DNA of 64,000 nucleotides from Microbacterium sp. zg-Y1090 (GTDB lineage: Bacteria; Actinomycetota; Actinomycetes; Actinomycetales; Microbacteriaceae). The notes below the pieces were generated by a model. The model saw nothing but the letters and a program-made list of their open reading frames with translations, did no database searches and had not been told where the DNA came from. Position numbers and translations under genes: made by a program. Location: positions 558,001 to 622,000 of the forward strand of contig NZ_CP126742.1 in NCBI RefSeq assembly GCF_030246945.1, read 5' to 3'. This document shows positions 27,206-35,317 of the stretch, one piece after another (position 1 is the stretch's first letter; each line of letters starts with the position of its first letter).

Positions 27206-27215
27206 CGGTGCGGAG

Positions 27216-28001
27216 TCAGTGAGGGGCGTGGTACTCGGTCTCGCCGCGCTTCCAGTACCCCTTCGCGACGAACCCGTCGGCGGGCAGCGCCCACCGCTCC
27301 TGCAGCAGCGCGCGGGCCGGCTTGACGATCGCCTGCTCGGCGGCCACGAACGCGAACACATCGCCGGCGGGGCGGTCGGCGGCGGTGAGCGCGTCCAGCG
27401 TCTGCGCGAGGGCTGCACCGGCCCGATCGGCGCCGCGGTGCACGAACGACACCGCCACCCCCGACGGCGCCGCGATCGACAGCTCGTGCGCCACGTCGGC
27501 CACCTCGACGATGATGCGGCCCTGAGCATCGGCATCCATCAGCGCTGCGTACCGGCGCATCGCCGGTACGGCGGTCTCGTCGCCGGCCAGCAGCCAGGAA
27601 TCGGGCCTGCCGCTGAGCACGAGCGAGCCACGAGGGCCACCGACACCGGCCACGGCCCCGAGCTCGGCGGTCGCCGCCCACTGCGACGCGACGCCGTCGC
27701 CGTGGATCGCGAACTCCAGGTCGAGCCGGCCGGCCTCGGCGTCCCAGTCCAGCGGGGTGTACTCGCGGCTCGGCGCCGAGCGCAGCTGCTCGACCGACGC
27801 GGGAGGGGCGCCGGGGAAGAAGACGCGGATGTGGTCGTCCGAGCCCAGCGATGAGAAGCCGATCAGGTCCTCGCCCACCAGCCGCAGGCGCACGTAGTGG
27901 GGCGTGAGCCACTGTCGCTCCGCCAGCCGCGCCATGCGGAAGCGAAGGTCGAGCGGCTGGCGCTCGAGGCGGAAGGATGCCGGGCTGGTCGACGCGATCA
28001 C
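27216..28001 (-). CDS. Siderophore-interacting protein (FAD ferric-siderophore reductase)
   Basis: 261 residues. The N-terminal FAD-binding barrel contains TPHYVRLRLVGEDL, SREYTPLDWD (FAD RxYT motif) and GPRGSLVLSG. The C-terminal SIP domain has WLLAGDETAVPAMRRY, VFAFVAAEQ and the end motif GYWKRGETEYH. It reduces imported ferric siderophore to release iron in the cytoplasm. The GTG start lies immediately beside an iron box, and TAGCCT sits 7 nt before it, so the transcript is probably leaderless and iron-repressed. It is divergent from its partner ABC importer. Confidence 0.93.
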   Translation of the reverse strand: MIASTSPASFRLERQPLDLRFRMARLAERQWLTPHYVRLRLVGEDLIGFSSLGSDDHIRVFFPGAPPASVEQLRSAPSREYTPLDWDAEAGRLDLEFAIHGDGVASQWAATAELGAVAGVGGPRGSLVLSGRPDSWLLAGDETAVPAMRRYAALMDADAQGRIIVEVADVAHELSIAAPSGVAVSFVHRGADRAGAALAQTLDALTAADRPAGDVFAFVAAEQAIVKPARALLQERWALPADGFVAKGYWKRGETEYHAPH

Positions 28002-28020
28002 ACAGGTTAGGCTAACCTAC
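28002..28020. promoter_or_regulatory. IdeR/DtxR iron box
   Basis: The 19-bp site has a perfect 15-bp core AGGTTAGGCTAACCT (28004-28018), very close to the DtxR/IdeR consensus TTAGGTTAGCCTAACCTAA. It touches the GTG start of the siderophore-interacting protein and covers its -10 (28014-28009). It is 124 bp upstream of the divergent binding-protein gene. Iron-loaded IdeR would repress at least the leftward gene and probably both. Confidence 0.9.
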
Positions 28021-28143
28021 ATTCGCGGCCGTCCTCCGCCTCCGCGGCGGATGCGGGCGGCCCGCTCCCACCCTACCGACGGCGCAGCGAGCCTCGTCTG
28101 CCGCGCCCGATGCCGCGCGACCGCGCAGCACCCAGGAGAAGAC

Positions 28144-29166
28144 ATGACGCTCACCTCGTCCCGGCCGCTGCTCGCGGCATCCCTCGCCCTCGCGACCGCC
28201 GTCGCGCTCACCGGCTGCGCCACCGCCGACGCCGATGCCGATGCCGCGGCCGCCGCCGACCCGGCCGACACCGTCACGTACTCGTGGGACCGCAACACCG
28301 CCGGCGAGGATGAGGATCCGCAGTTCGAAGCCACCACGGTCGAGGTGCCCAAGAACCCCGAGACGATCGTCGTGTTCGACATGGCGAGCCTCGACACCAT
28401 CGGCGCCCTCGGCGGCGAGGTCGCCGGCGCCCCGCTGGACTCGGTCCCCGACTACCTGCAGGACCACCTGGCGGCCGACGCGTTCAACGCCGGCACGCTC
28501 TTCGAAGCCGACCTGGTCGCCATCGAGGCGGAGCAGCCTGATCTCATCATCATCGGCGGCCGCTCGACGGCCCTGTACGACGACCTCAGCGAGATCGCCC
28601 CGACCGTGGACCTCAGCATCGCCGGCTCCTTCCAGGAGACCCTCGAGCGCAACACGACGTTCCTCGGTGAGGTCCTCGGAGCCGAGGACGCCGCAGCGGA
28701 GGCGCTCGCCGAGCTCGAGGCGGGGATCGAAGAGGCACAGGCCGCCACCGCCGGCGCCGGAACGGGCCTGGGGCTCATGGTCTCCGGTGGCCGGCTCAGC
28801 GCGATGGCACCCTCGGAGGGCAACGCCACCGGCCGCAACGCCCGCGGCGGGCTGATCTACGACGTCTTCGGCGTCGAGCCCGTCGTCGAGGACGTCAAGG
28901 CGGCCACCCACGGCGAGCCGGTCTCGTTCGAGTTCCTCCTCGAGCACAACCCCGACTTCCTCTGGGTCGTCGATCGCGACGCCGCCACCGGCGAGGAGAA
29001 TGCGCAGGCCGCGGCCGCCGTACTCGACAACGACATCATCAAGCAGACCACCGCATACCAGGAAGACCAGATCGTCTACCTCGACCCCACCGCCTGGTAC
29101 ATCGTCTTCGGCGGGATCGACACCACCCGCATCATGATCGAGGACGTCCTGCAGATCGCCGAATAG
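28144..29166 (+). CDS. Iron-siderophore ABC transporter substrate-binding lipoprotein
   Basis: 340 residues. The lipobox LTGC gives lipidated Cys25, then an Ala/Asp linker. The periplasmic-binding class III fold has two lobes joined by a long helix. The sequences NPETIVVFDMASLDTIGALG, PDLIIIGGRSTALYDDLSEIAPTVDLS and NPDFLWVVDRD...YLDPTAWYIVFGG are typical of FatB/YclQ/CeuE-type catecholate or petrobactin receptors. It is first gene of a four-gene importer, with AGGAGAAG before the ATG. It is divergent from the siderophore-interacting protein and shares the iron box. Confidence 0.92.
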   Translation: MTLTSSRPLLAASLALATAVALTGCATADADADAAAAADPADTVTYSWDRNTAGEDEDPQFEATTVEVPKNPETIVVFDMASLDTIGALGGEVAGAPLDSVPDYLQDHLAADAFNAGTLFEADLVAIEAEQPDLIIIGGRSTALYDDLSEIAPTVDLSIAGSFQETLERNTTFLGEVLGAEDAAAEALAELEAGIEEAQAATAGAGTGLGLMVSGGRLSAMAPSEGNATGRNARGGLIYDVFGVEPVVEDVKAATHGEPVSFEFLLEHNPDFLWVVDRDAATGEENAQAAAAVLDNDIIKQTTAYQEDQIVYLDPTAWYIVFGGIDTTRIMIEDVLQIAE

Positions 29167-29195
29167 GCGCTCGATCAGAGAGATCCGGCACTGAG

Positions 29196-30215
29196 GTGAC
29201 TGCGACAGCCGTCGCGACGACGAGCACCCCCGCCCCTGCCCGCCCCCGGCGGACGTGGGTGGGGGTGCTCATCGGCGTGCTCCTGGTGGTGCTCGGCATC
29301 GTGAGCCTGTTCGTGGGGGTCTCCGACGTCTCGGTCGCCACCCTGCTCGAGGGCGGTGCCGACGGCACGGCGGCGTTCCTCCTCGTCGCGAGCAGGATGC
29401 CGCGCACGGTCGCCGTCGTGCTCGTCGGGGCATCGCTGGGCATCGCCGGGCTCATCCTGCAGATGCTCGTGCGCAACAAGTTTGTCGAGCCGGGCACGAC
29501 AGGGGTGAGCGAGTTCGCCACCCTCGGCATGCTGGTGACCATCGTGCTGTGGCCGGGCATGGCGATCATGGGCAAGATGGCCGTCGCCGCGGTGTTCGGT
29601 CTCATCGGCACCTGGGTGTTCCTGCGGGTGATCCGGGCGGTCCCGGTGCGCCAGCTCGTGCTGGTTCCGCTGGTCGGCATCATGCTGGGCGGCATCGTCG
29701 GCGCGGTCACGGCGTTCTTCGCCTATCGGCTCGACCTGCTGCAGTCCCTGGGGCAGTGGTCGCAGGGCAGCTTCGCCTCGGTCATGCAGGGGCGCTACGA
29801 GTACGTCTGGGTCGCCGCCGTCATGGTGCTGGTGGCGTGGGTGGCCGCCGATCGGTTCAGCGTCATCGGGCTCGGCGAGGACTTCGCGACCAACCTCGGG
29901 CTGAACTACCGGCGCGTGGTCGCCGTCGGCATGGTCGTCGTCGCCGTCATCACCGCCTCGGTGCTCGTGACAGCCGGCATGATCCCGTTCCTCGGTCTCG
30001 TCGTTCCCAACATCGTCAGCCTCATCATCGGCGACAACGTGCGCCGCTCGATCCCGTGGGTGGCCGGCCTCGGCGCGACCTTCGTGCTCGCGTGCGACCT
30101 CATCGCGCGCACCGTGCGCTTCCCCTACGAGATCCCGCTCTCGGTGGTCGTCGGCATCGTCGGTGCGGGGCTGTTCCTCTGGCTGCTGCTGCGGAAGGGG
30201 AGCCGTGCGCACTGA
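29196..30215 (+). CDS. Iron-chelate ABC transporter permease 1 (FecCD family)
   Basis: 339 residues with nine to ten transmembrane helices. FecCD signatures are ASRMPRTVAVVLVGASLGIAGLILQ, FVEPGTTGVSEFATLG, then SVIGLGEDFATNLGLNYRR and FLGLVVPNIVSLIIGDNVRRS (the ATPase-coupling Gly-rich loop). It most resembles YclN/FatD. GTG start; the upstream gap from the binding protein is 29 nt. Its 3' end overlaps the second permease by 11 nt, indicating translational coupling. Confidence 0.92.
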   Translation: MTATAVATTSTPAPARPRRTWVGVLIGVLLVVLGIVSLFVGVSDVSVATLLEGGADGTAAFLLVASRMPRTVAVVLVGASLGIAGLILQMLVRNKFVEPGTTGVSEFATLGMLVTIVLWPGMAIMGKMAVAAVFGLIGTWVFLRVIRAVPVRQLVLVPLVGIMLGGIVGAVTAFFAYRLDLLQSLGQWSQGSFASVMQGRYEYVWVAAVMVLVAWVAADRFSVIGLGEDFATNLGLNYRRVVAVGMVVVAVITASVLVTAGMIPFLGLVVPNIVSLIIGDNVRRSIPWVAGLGATFVLACDLIARTVRFPYEIPLSVVVGIVGAGLFLWLLLRKGSRAH

Positions 30216-31227
30216 CACCGCCCCCGCCCCTGCCGCTGTCGCCGGTGTGCGCCCGCCGTCGCGCCTGGCATCCGCATGGTCGCGACCCGGCGTGCGGCTC
30301 GCCGTGCTCGCCGCCGCCGTGCTCGTGCTGGCCGCCCTCTACCTCTTCACGGCGGTGCCCGGCTCGCTCGGCTACGCGGTGAAGATCCGCAGCGTCAGCG
30401 TCGCGGGCATGGTCGTCGTCGCCGTGGCGGTCGGGGTGTCGACGGTGGTGTTCCACACCATCACGCAGAACCGCATCCTGACGCCGTCGATCATGGGCTT
30501 CGACGCGTTCTTCATGCTCATCTCGACGGTCATCGTGTTCGGCCTCGGCGCGACGACCTTCCTGCGCGCCGACCCGGTGGTGCTGTGGCTCGTGCAGGTG
30601 GCCGTCATGACGGCGTTCAGCGTGTTCCTGTTCACCTGGCTGTTCGGCGGCAAGCGTCGGTCGATCCACCTCATGCTGCTGGTCGGCATCGTGCTGGGCA
30701 CGTTCTTCCGCAGTCTCACCGAGTGGATGCAGCGGATGCTGGACCCGCTGGATTTCCAGGTGCTCACCGACACCGGGTTCGCCTCGCTGACCCGGCCGAA
30801 CGAGACGCTGCTGCTGCTCACCGGCATCCTCGTCGCCCTCGGGTGCCTGGGGGTCGTGCCGCTCCTGCGCACCCTCGACGTGCTGACCCTCGGCGAACCG
30901 ACGGCGGTGGGACTCGGGGTGGATCACCGCCGGGTCGTCATGGCCCTGTTCGCGATCGTCTCGGTGATGGTCGCGGCCTCCACCGCCCTCGTCGGCCCGA
31001 TCCTCTTCTTCGGCCTCATCGTCGCCAACCTGGCCTACAGCTACGCCGGCACCTTCCGCCACCGGTTCACCCTGCCGGCCGCCGCCCTGCTGGGCGTGGT
31101 GTGCCTGCTCGGCGGACAGCTGCTGCTTGAGCGGGTGCTCGGGTTCGGCGGGAGTCTGTCGATGGTGATCGAGTTCGCCGGCGGACTGTTCTTCCTCTTC
31201 CTCGTGCTGCGAAAGGGGGCGCGATGA
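30205..31227 (+). CDS. Iron-chelate ABC transporter permease 2 (FecCD family)
   Basis: 340 residues from GTG at 30205, which follows GAAGGGGAG and overlaps the first permease. An upstream in-frame ATG at 30163 lies deep inside the previous gene. Ten hydrophobic segments are visible. Signatures are ITQNRILTPSIMGFDAFFML, LTLGEPTAVGLGVDHRR and LVGPILFFGLIVANLAYSYAG, the YclO/FatC type. It pairs with permease 1 to form the heterodimeric channel. Its stop overlaps the ATPase start (ATGA). Confidence 0.92.
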   Translation: MRTDTAPAPAAVAGVRPPSRLASAWSRPGVRLAVLAAAVLVLAALYLFTAVPGSLGYAVKIRSVSVAGMVVVAVAVGVSTVVFHTITQNRILTPSIMGFDAFFMLISTVIVFGLGATTFLRADPVVLWLVQVAVMTAFSVFLFTWLFGGKRRSIHLMLLVGIVLGTFFRSLTEWMQRMLDPLDFQVLTDTGFASLTRPNETLLLLTGILVALGCLGVVPLLRTLDVLTLGEPTAVGLGVDHRRVVMALFAIVSVMVAASTALVGPILFFGLIVANLAYSYAGTFRHRFTLPAAALLGVVCLLGGQLLLERVLGFGGSLSMVIEFAGGLFFLFLVLRKGAR

Positions 31228-31982
31228 TCGCGCTCGACGGTGTGACCAAGCGCTACCGCGGACAGGCGGTGCTCGACGACGTCACGCTCACCCTGGGGGA
31301 TGCCGGGGTGACCGCCCTGATCGGCCCGAACGGTGCGGGCAAGTCGACGCTCTTCGGGTTGATCGGCCGTCTCATCCCCGCCGACGGCGGCACGGTCACT
31401 GTCGACGGCGTCGACGTGCGCACCGCCGCCTCGGCCGACCTCGCGAAGGTGCTCGCGGTGCTGCGGCAGGACAACCACATCGCCGCGCGGCTGACGGTGC
31501 AGGACCTCGTGGAGTTCGGGCGCTACCCGCATTCGAAGGGCCGGATGAGCGCCGACGACCGCGCGCACGTGGACCGCGCCCTCGCCTATCTCGACCTCGA
31601 CGCGTTCCGCGGGCGCTTCCTCGACGAGCTGTCGGGCGGGCAGCGGCAGCGCGCGTTCATCGCCATGGTGCTGGCGCAGGACACCAAGTACGTGCTGCTG
31701 GACGAGCCGCTGAACAACCTCGATGTGCGGCACATGGGCGAGATCATGAAGCTCGTGCGCCGCATGGCCGACGAACTCGGCAAGATCGTGGTGGTCGTGC
31801 TGCACGACATCAACTTCGCCGCCGCCTACGCCGACCGCATTGTGGCGATGCGCGACGGCCGGGTCGTCGCCGACGCCGCGGTCGCCGAGATCATGCGGCC
31901 CGAGGTGCTGGCCGAGGTGTACGAGACGCCGGTGGACGTGCGGCAGATCGACGGGCGTCCGGTGGCGCTGTACTACCGCTGA
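31224..31982 (+). CDS. Iron-chelate ABC transporter ATP-binding protein
   Basis: 252 residues: Walker A GPNGAGKST, Q-loop VLRQDNH, signature LSGGQRQR, Walker B YVLLDEPLNNLD and H-loop VVLHDINFAAAYADR. The family matches FepC/YclP, energising the two FecCD permeases. It is last gene of the operon, overlapping the upstream gene by 4 nt. It ends one base before the stop of the opposite-strand small gene, with no room for a terminator between them. Confidence 0.95.
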   Translation: MIALDGVTKRYRGQAVLDDVTLTLGDAGVTALIGPNGAGKSTLFGLIGRLIPADGGTVTVDGVDVRTAASADLAKVLAVLRQDNHIAARLTVQDLVEFGRYPHSKGRMSADDRAHVDRALAYLDLDAFRGRFLDELSGGQRQRAFIAMVLAQDTKYVLLDEPLNNLDVRHMGEIMKLVRRMADELGKIVVVVLHDINFAAAYADRIVAMRDGRVVADAAVAEIMRPEVLAEVYETPVDVRQIDGRPVALYYR

Positions 31983-32213
31983 CTACAGCTGAGCGCCGTC
32001 GTCGTCGCGGTCGTAGATGCCGCTGTTGCGCCCGCGCGACGACTCGTAGGCGATGAGCCAGCCGATCGACACCGCGCCGGCCAGCACCACGCCGAGCCAC
32101 ACATTGCTCATGATGAGGCCGAACAGCACGCCGACCACGAGCAGCAGGGCGGTGCCGGCGATCCAGCCGATGCGACCGCGCGGCCACCCCGGGCCGGTGC
32201 GAGAGTCCGTCAT
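31983..32213 (-). CDS. Small two-helix membrane protein
   Basis: 76 residues, not assigned to a family. Two hydrophobic helices (about 15-35 and 39-55) are separated by a two-residue turn. The N-terminus is short and polar, and the C-terminus is acidic and hydrophilic (YDRDDDGAQL). TAGGCT (32225-32220, minus strand) lies 6 nt before ATG, supporting a real, leaderless gene. It is tail-to-tail with the iron ATPase gene. Confidence 0.75.
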   Translation of the reverse strand: MTDSRTGPGWPRGRIGWIAGTALLLVVGVLFGLIMSNVWLGVVLAGAVSIGWLIAYESSRGRNSGIYDRDDDGAQL

Positions 32214-32269
32214 GCCGCCAGCCTACGGGCGACGCGGGCGGCCGGCATCGACGGGCAGCCGCGGCGAGG

Positions 32270-32683
32270 TCAGGACGGCGCGTTCAGCGCCACCATCCAG
32301 GGGACGTCGAACCGATCGGTGAGCATGCCGAAGCGACCGCCCCACGGCGGCGGGTCGAACGGCAGGGTGACGGTGCCGCCGCCGGTCAGGGCATCCCAGA
32401 ACCGCTGCAGCTGCGCCTCGTCGTCCCCGCTGAGGGACACCGCGATGCCCGCGGGGGCGACGTAGGGCAGCGCGCCCGGTGTGTCGGAGCCCATGAGCAC
32501 GAAGCCGTCGGGGGTGGTGAGCTGGGAGTGCATGACGAGCTCGCGCTCGCTGGGATCCTGCGCCATGCCCTCGAACTCGCCGAAGGTGGAGATCTGCAGG
32601 TCGCCCCCGAACACCCCCTGGTAGAAGGTCATGGCGGCGCGCGCCTGAGCGCGGAACGACAGGTAGGGGTTGAGAGCGGCCAT
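32270..32683 (-). CDS. VOC-family (PhnB-like) protein
   Basis: 137 residues. The PhnB-type glyoxalase fold begins NPYLSFRAQARAAMTFYQGVFGGDLQIST. It continues with SQLTTPDGFVLMGSDTPG and SGDDEAQLQRFWDAL, and ends WGGRFGMLTDRFDVPWMVAL, the standard family ending. These proteins are homologues of metal-dependent dioxygenases and glyoxalases but usually have no known substrate. It has its own leader with a weak GAAG Shine-Dalgarno. Nothing adjacent suggests a pathway. Confidence 0.9.
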   Translation of the reverse strand: MAALNPYLSFRAQARAAMTFYQGVFGGDLQISTFGEFEGMAQDPSERELVMHSQLTTPDGFVLMGSDTPGALPYVAPAGIAVSLSGDDEAQLQRFWDALTGGGTVTLPFDPPPWGGRFGMLTDRFDVPWMVALNAPS

Positions 32684-32770
32684 CTCGCTTCTTCTCGTGA
32701 CGGTGGATGCCGCGCCGGCGCGCGACGGGTCCAGTGTGAACCGCGCCGCGACGGCTCACAAGGGCGCCCG

Positions 32771-33838
32771 TCAGCGGTCGCGGTGGTCCTCGGGGTGCAG
32801 TCGAGGACCCCGCCGCTGCTCGCGCACGCCACCGGCGTAGATCAGTCGGATCACCCTCTGGCGGTGACCGGCCCACGGCTCCAGCAGCTCCAGCATCCCG
32901 TCGTCGTCGACGCGGTGGCCGGTCAGGGCGTTGCCGACCTCGTGGGCCAGGTGGTAGTCGGCGACGCTCACCGCGTCGGGGTCGCCGAGGGCACGGATGC
33001 GCGTCTCAGCGGAGGTCCAGATGCCGATGCCGCGCAGGCTCATCAGCACGCGGTCGACGGCCTCGCCGGCGCCCGCATCCATCACCGCCGCGACGACCGA
33101 CGCGCCGCGACGTGCTGTCTCGACGATCGTGCGCGCCTGCGGCGGCTCCACGCCGGCGCGATGCCACGCCCAGCTGGGGATGTGCCGCCAGCCGTCGATC
33201 GACGGCGGCGCGAACATGGCCTTCGGAGTGGGGCCGGGAGCGCGCTCGCCGAAGCGGGTCACGAGCACCCGCCACGCGCCGAACGCCTGCAGGCCGGTGA
33301 CCTTCTGCTCGATCACGGCGCTCGCGAGGGCCTCGAAGACGAGGTCGGTGCGGCCGATGCGCAGGTCGGGATGGCGTCGGTGCACCTCGGCGATGAGCGG
33401 ATGCCGCCCGGCGTCGAACCCGGCCGGGTCGTCGAGGCCGCCGCACAGCGCGGGCAGCTGGTGCAGGGCCCACTCGGCTCCGGGTCCCCACGCCGCCGCC
33501 CTGATGCGGCTGCGGTCGGGGCGGATGGCCAGGGTCGCGACGCCTTCGGGGGTGCGGCTTGCGCGCCACAGCACCGATCCGTCGACCGCGAAGGCGGGGT
33601 CGTTCGCGCCGTGGCGCTGGTACCGGATGGCCCGCGCGGCGTCGATGGGGACCCGCGGCCGGTACTCGGTCTCGAGTGGGCGCGCGGCCCCGGGCGCGGG
33701 GGCGTGTGCGGTTGCGACCGCGGGGGTGTGTGCCGGTGGCGTCGCGGTCGCGGTGGTGCGTGCGGCTGCTGCCGCGGCCGCGGTGGCCGGGGCGAGTGCT
33801 GCCGTGCGCGGCATCCTTCCCGCCTGCACCGTGCTCAT
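32771..33838 (-). CDS. DNA-3-methyladenine glycosylase (AlkA-like, HhH-GPD)
   Basis: 355 residues. The first 55 are an Ala/Thr/Pro-rich tail without fold. The glycosylase follows: AIEQKVTG-type helix (FEALASAVIEQKVTGLQAFGAWRVL), helix-hairpin-helix SLRGIGIWTSAETRIRALGD, and catalytic Asp in DAVSVADYHLAHEVG. It removes alkylated bases in base-excision repair. No Fe-S cluster cysteines are present. TAGGGT (33850-33845, minus strand) lies 6 nt before ATG, so the long start is supported despite the low-complexity tail. Confidence 0.88.
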   Translation of the reverse strand: MSTVQAGRMPRTAALAPATAAAAAAARTTATATPPAHTPAVATAHAPAPGAARPLETEYRPRVPIDAARAIRYQRHGANDPAFAVDGSVLWRASRTPEGVATLAIRPDRSRIRAAAWGPGAEWALHQLPALCGGLDDPAGFDAGRHPLIAEVHRRHPDLRIGRTDLVFEALASAVIEQKVTGLQAFGAWRVLVTRFGERAPGPTPKAMFAPPSIDGWRHIPSWAWHRAGVEPPQARTIVETARRGASVVAAVMDAGAGEAVDRVLMSLRGIGIWTSAETRIRALGDPDAVSVADYHLAHEVGNALTGHRVDDDGMLELLEPWAGHRQRVIRLIYAGGVREQRRGPRLHPEDHRDR

Positions 33839-33896
33839 GCCGCCACCCTACGCTCACCCCGCCGACATCCCGCTGGACGCGGGCGCCGGGGCCGGC

Positions 33897-34189
33897 GTGC
33901 GCAACGCCGCGGATGGTGCGAGTGCGGGTGAGGGTGCGCCGGCCTGCAACGGGCTGGGGGTGTGCACAACGTCGCTGATCCGCGCATCGGGGCGCCCACA
34001 TCGCGCGTCGGGGCCCCGTCGGCAGGCGGGAAGGCGGCGTGATGCACGCGGTGCGGGTACAGCTCGCCTGCCGGCGCCGCCTCGCAGCGGCGGTGCGGCG
34101 TGCACAACGTCGCGGATCCGGCCCGTGCGGACGTCCACGCCGCCCGCCGGCATCTCCCGCGGGACGGGAAGGCGTCGTTGTGCACGCGG
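33897..34189. repeat. Short interspersed repeat, two 90-bp units plus a degenerate fragment
   Basis: Unit A (33962-34051) and unit B (34100-34189) both begin GTGCACAACGTCGC-GATCC and end GGGAAGGCG...TGCACGCGG, 138 bp apart in the same orientation. Unit B has inverted ends (GTGCACAACG and CGTTGTGCAC), like a miniature palindromic element. A third start-like piece, GTGCGCAACGCCGCGGAT, lies at 33897-33914. The middles differ more than the ends. The remaining sequence between the glycosylase and the winged-helix gene (33839-34236) holds no credible gene. Confidence 0.65.
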
Positions 34190-34236
34190 CCGCCGGCGCA
34201 CCGCGCGCGGCTGCCACCGTACGGGGAGGATGCGGG

Positions 34237-34986
34237 TCAGAAGCGGTCGGGCGAAGGGCTGCCGTGGCCGTAGCGGATCACGACGTCGGCGTGGCGGTCG
34301 AACCGGTAGCCGACGCCGCGCACGGTGCGCACGATGTCCTCGTACCGGCCGAGCTTCGCCCGCAGGCGCCGCACGTGCACGTCGATGGTGCGCTCACCCG
34401 GCGCCTCGTCGTCGCCGGTGCCCTGCCAGAGCGACGAGACCAGCTCGGCGCGCTCGATCGTGCGTCCCTCCCGCAGCACCAGGTACTGCAGCAGCTCGAA
34501 CTCCTTGAAGGTGAACGCCGCCGAGGCGCCGTCGATCAGCACGCGCTTGCGCGAGATGTCGACGGTGACGCCGCCGGGGACGGCATCCTCGTCGGGTTCG
34601 TCCTCCTGGGTGCGGGCGACGGCGCTCGGCTCGTGCAGAGCGAGTCGCACGACGTCGACGTCGCGGCCGCCGGCGCCGGCCGGAGCCAGCGCCACGGTGG
34701 CGTAGGTCTCGGCCTGCGGCGCGAGATCGGCGAGCGTGCGGCGCAGCGCGGCGACGAGCACGGAGAGCGAGACGCCGTCCTGCGCTGCCTTCACCTCGTC
34801 GATGCCGACGTACAGGGCGAAGCCGCGGGGGGCGGTGCCTGCCGGCACCGGGCGGGGGGATGCCGGGCGGGCCTCCGCCTCAACGGGTGCGGCGGCGCGT
34901 GCAGCGGGAGCGGTGGGCGCGACGTCTTCGACGGCGCGGAGGTGGCGGGCGGTGGCCGGGCGATCGAGGATGGCGATGTTCGACAT
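34237..34986 (-). CDS. Winged-helix (OmpR/PhoB-type DNA-binding) regulator without receiver
   Basis: 249 residues. A disordered Ala/Pro/Glu-rich N-terminus (to about 52) precedes a small alpha/beta module (about 55-118, GFALYVGIDEVKAAQDGVS...VVRLAL). That module is not a phospho-receiver: it lacks the Asp pocket. The C-terminal PhoB-type winged helix (about 145-230) has FTFKEFELLQYLVLREGRTIERAEL and GERTIDVHVRRLRAKLG followed by VRTVRGVGYRF. It probably responds to something other than a histidine kinase. The mRNA leader is about 290 nt and encodes a Cys-rich leader peptide. A weak AAGGA lies 11 nt before ATG. Confidence 0.85.
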   Translation of the reverse strand: MSNIAILDRPATARHLRAVEDVAPTAPAARAAAPVEAEARPASPRPVPAGTAPRGFALYVGIDEVKAAQDGVSLSVLVAALRRTLADLAPQAETYATVALAPAGAGGRDVDVVRLALHEPSAVARTQEDEPDEDAVPGGVTVDISRKRVLIDGASAAFTFKEFELLQYLVLREGRTIERAELVSSLWQGTGDDEAPGERTIDVHVRRLRAKLGRYEDIVRTVRGVGYRFDRHADVVIRYGHGSPSPDRF

Positions 34987-35178
34987 GGGAGTTGACGTCC
35001 TTGCAGGTGGAACCCGGGCGATGCGCCGGAACGGGTTCAGGGTGTGCTGCGAAAGCCCGAGAGTGGGCGATGTGTCGGAGCAGCGGTTGCGCGTTGTGGG
35101 CGCATGCCGCAATGCTCGGGGGCCGGCCGCGGCGCTCAGATCAAAGGCGCGGCTCGAGCCCGGCGTGGGGTCGTGGTG

Positions 35179-35280
35179 TCAACGACACATTCGGCAACAC
35201 ATGACAGCGCGGCCGGGCATCATCATGCCGGCAGTCCCGTTCGCCTCCCAGGCGGACAGAGAGCGTGCGTTGTCAGTCAT
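35179..35280 (-). CDS. Leaderless 33-residue Cys-rich leader peptide (uORF)
   Basis: ATG at 35280-35278, stop TGA at 35181-35179, 33 codons. The C-terminus carries three cysteines in MCCRMCR. There is no Shine-Dalgarno, but the ATG lies 7 nt after a good -10 (CATAAT), so translation from the mRNA 5' end is expected. It is 192 nt upstream of the winged-helix regulator on the same strand. In mycobacteria, leaderless uORFs with Cys runs sense cysteine supply and attenuate downstream genes. Whether this one does so is inference. Confidence 0.5.
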   Translation of the reverse strand: MTDNARSLSAWEANGTAGMMMPGRAVMCCRMCR

Positions 35281-35287
35281 GAGGCCG

Positions 35288-35317
35288 ATTATGACCCACC
35301 GAGTCGGAAAGCGTCAA
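35288..35317 (-). promoter_or_regulatory. Sigma-70-type promoter of the leader ORF and winged-helix regulator
   Basis: TTGACG (35317-35312) and CATAAT (35293-35288) are separated by 18 nt. The predicted start coincides with the leader ORF ATG (35280). It is the best sigma-70-like promoter noticed in the window and implies strong constitutive transcription. Confidence 0.7.

Noticed and set aside
33835..34217. Reading frames across the repeat region (33.8-34.2 kb) as genes
   Set aside because: They only translate the repeat units, with no start signal, and have Arg/Ala/Pro shadow composition.
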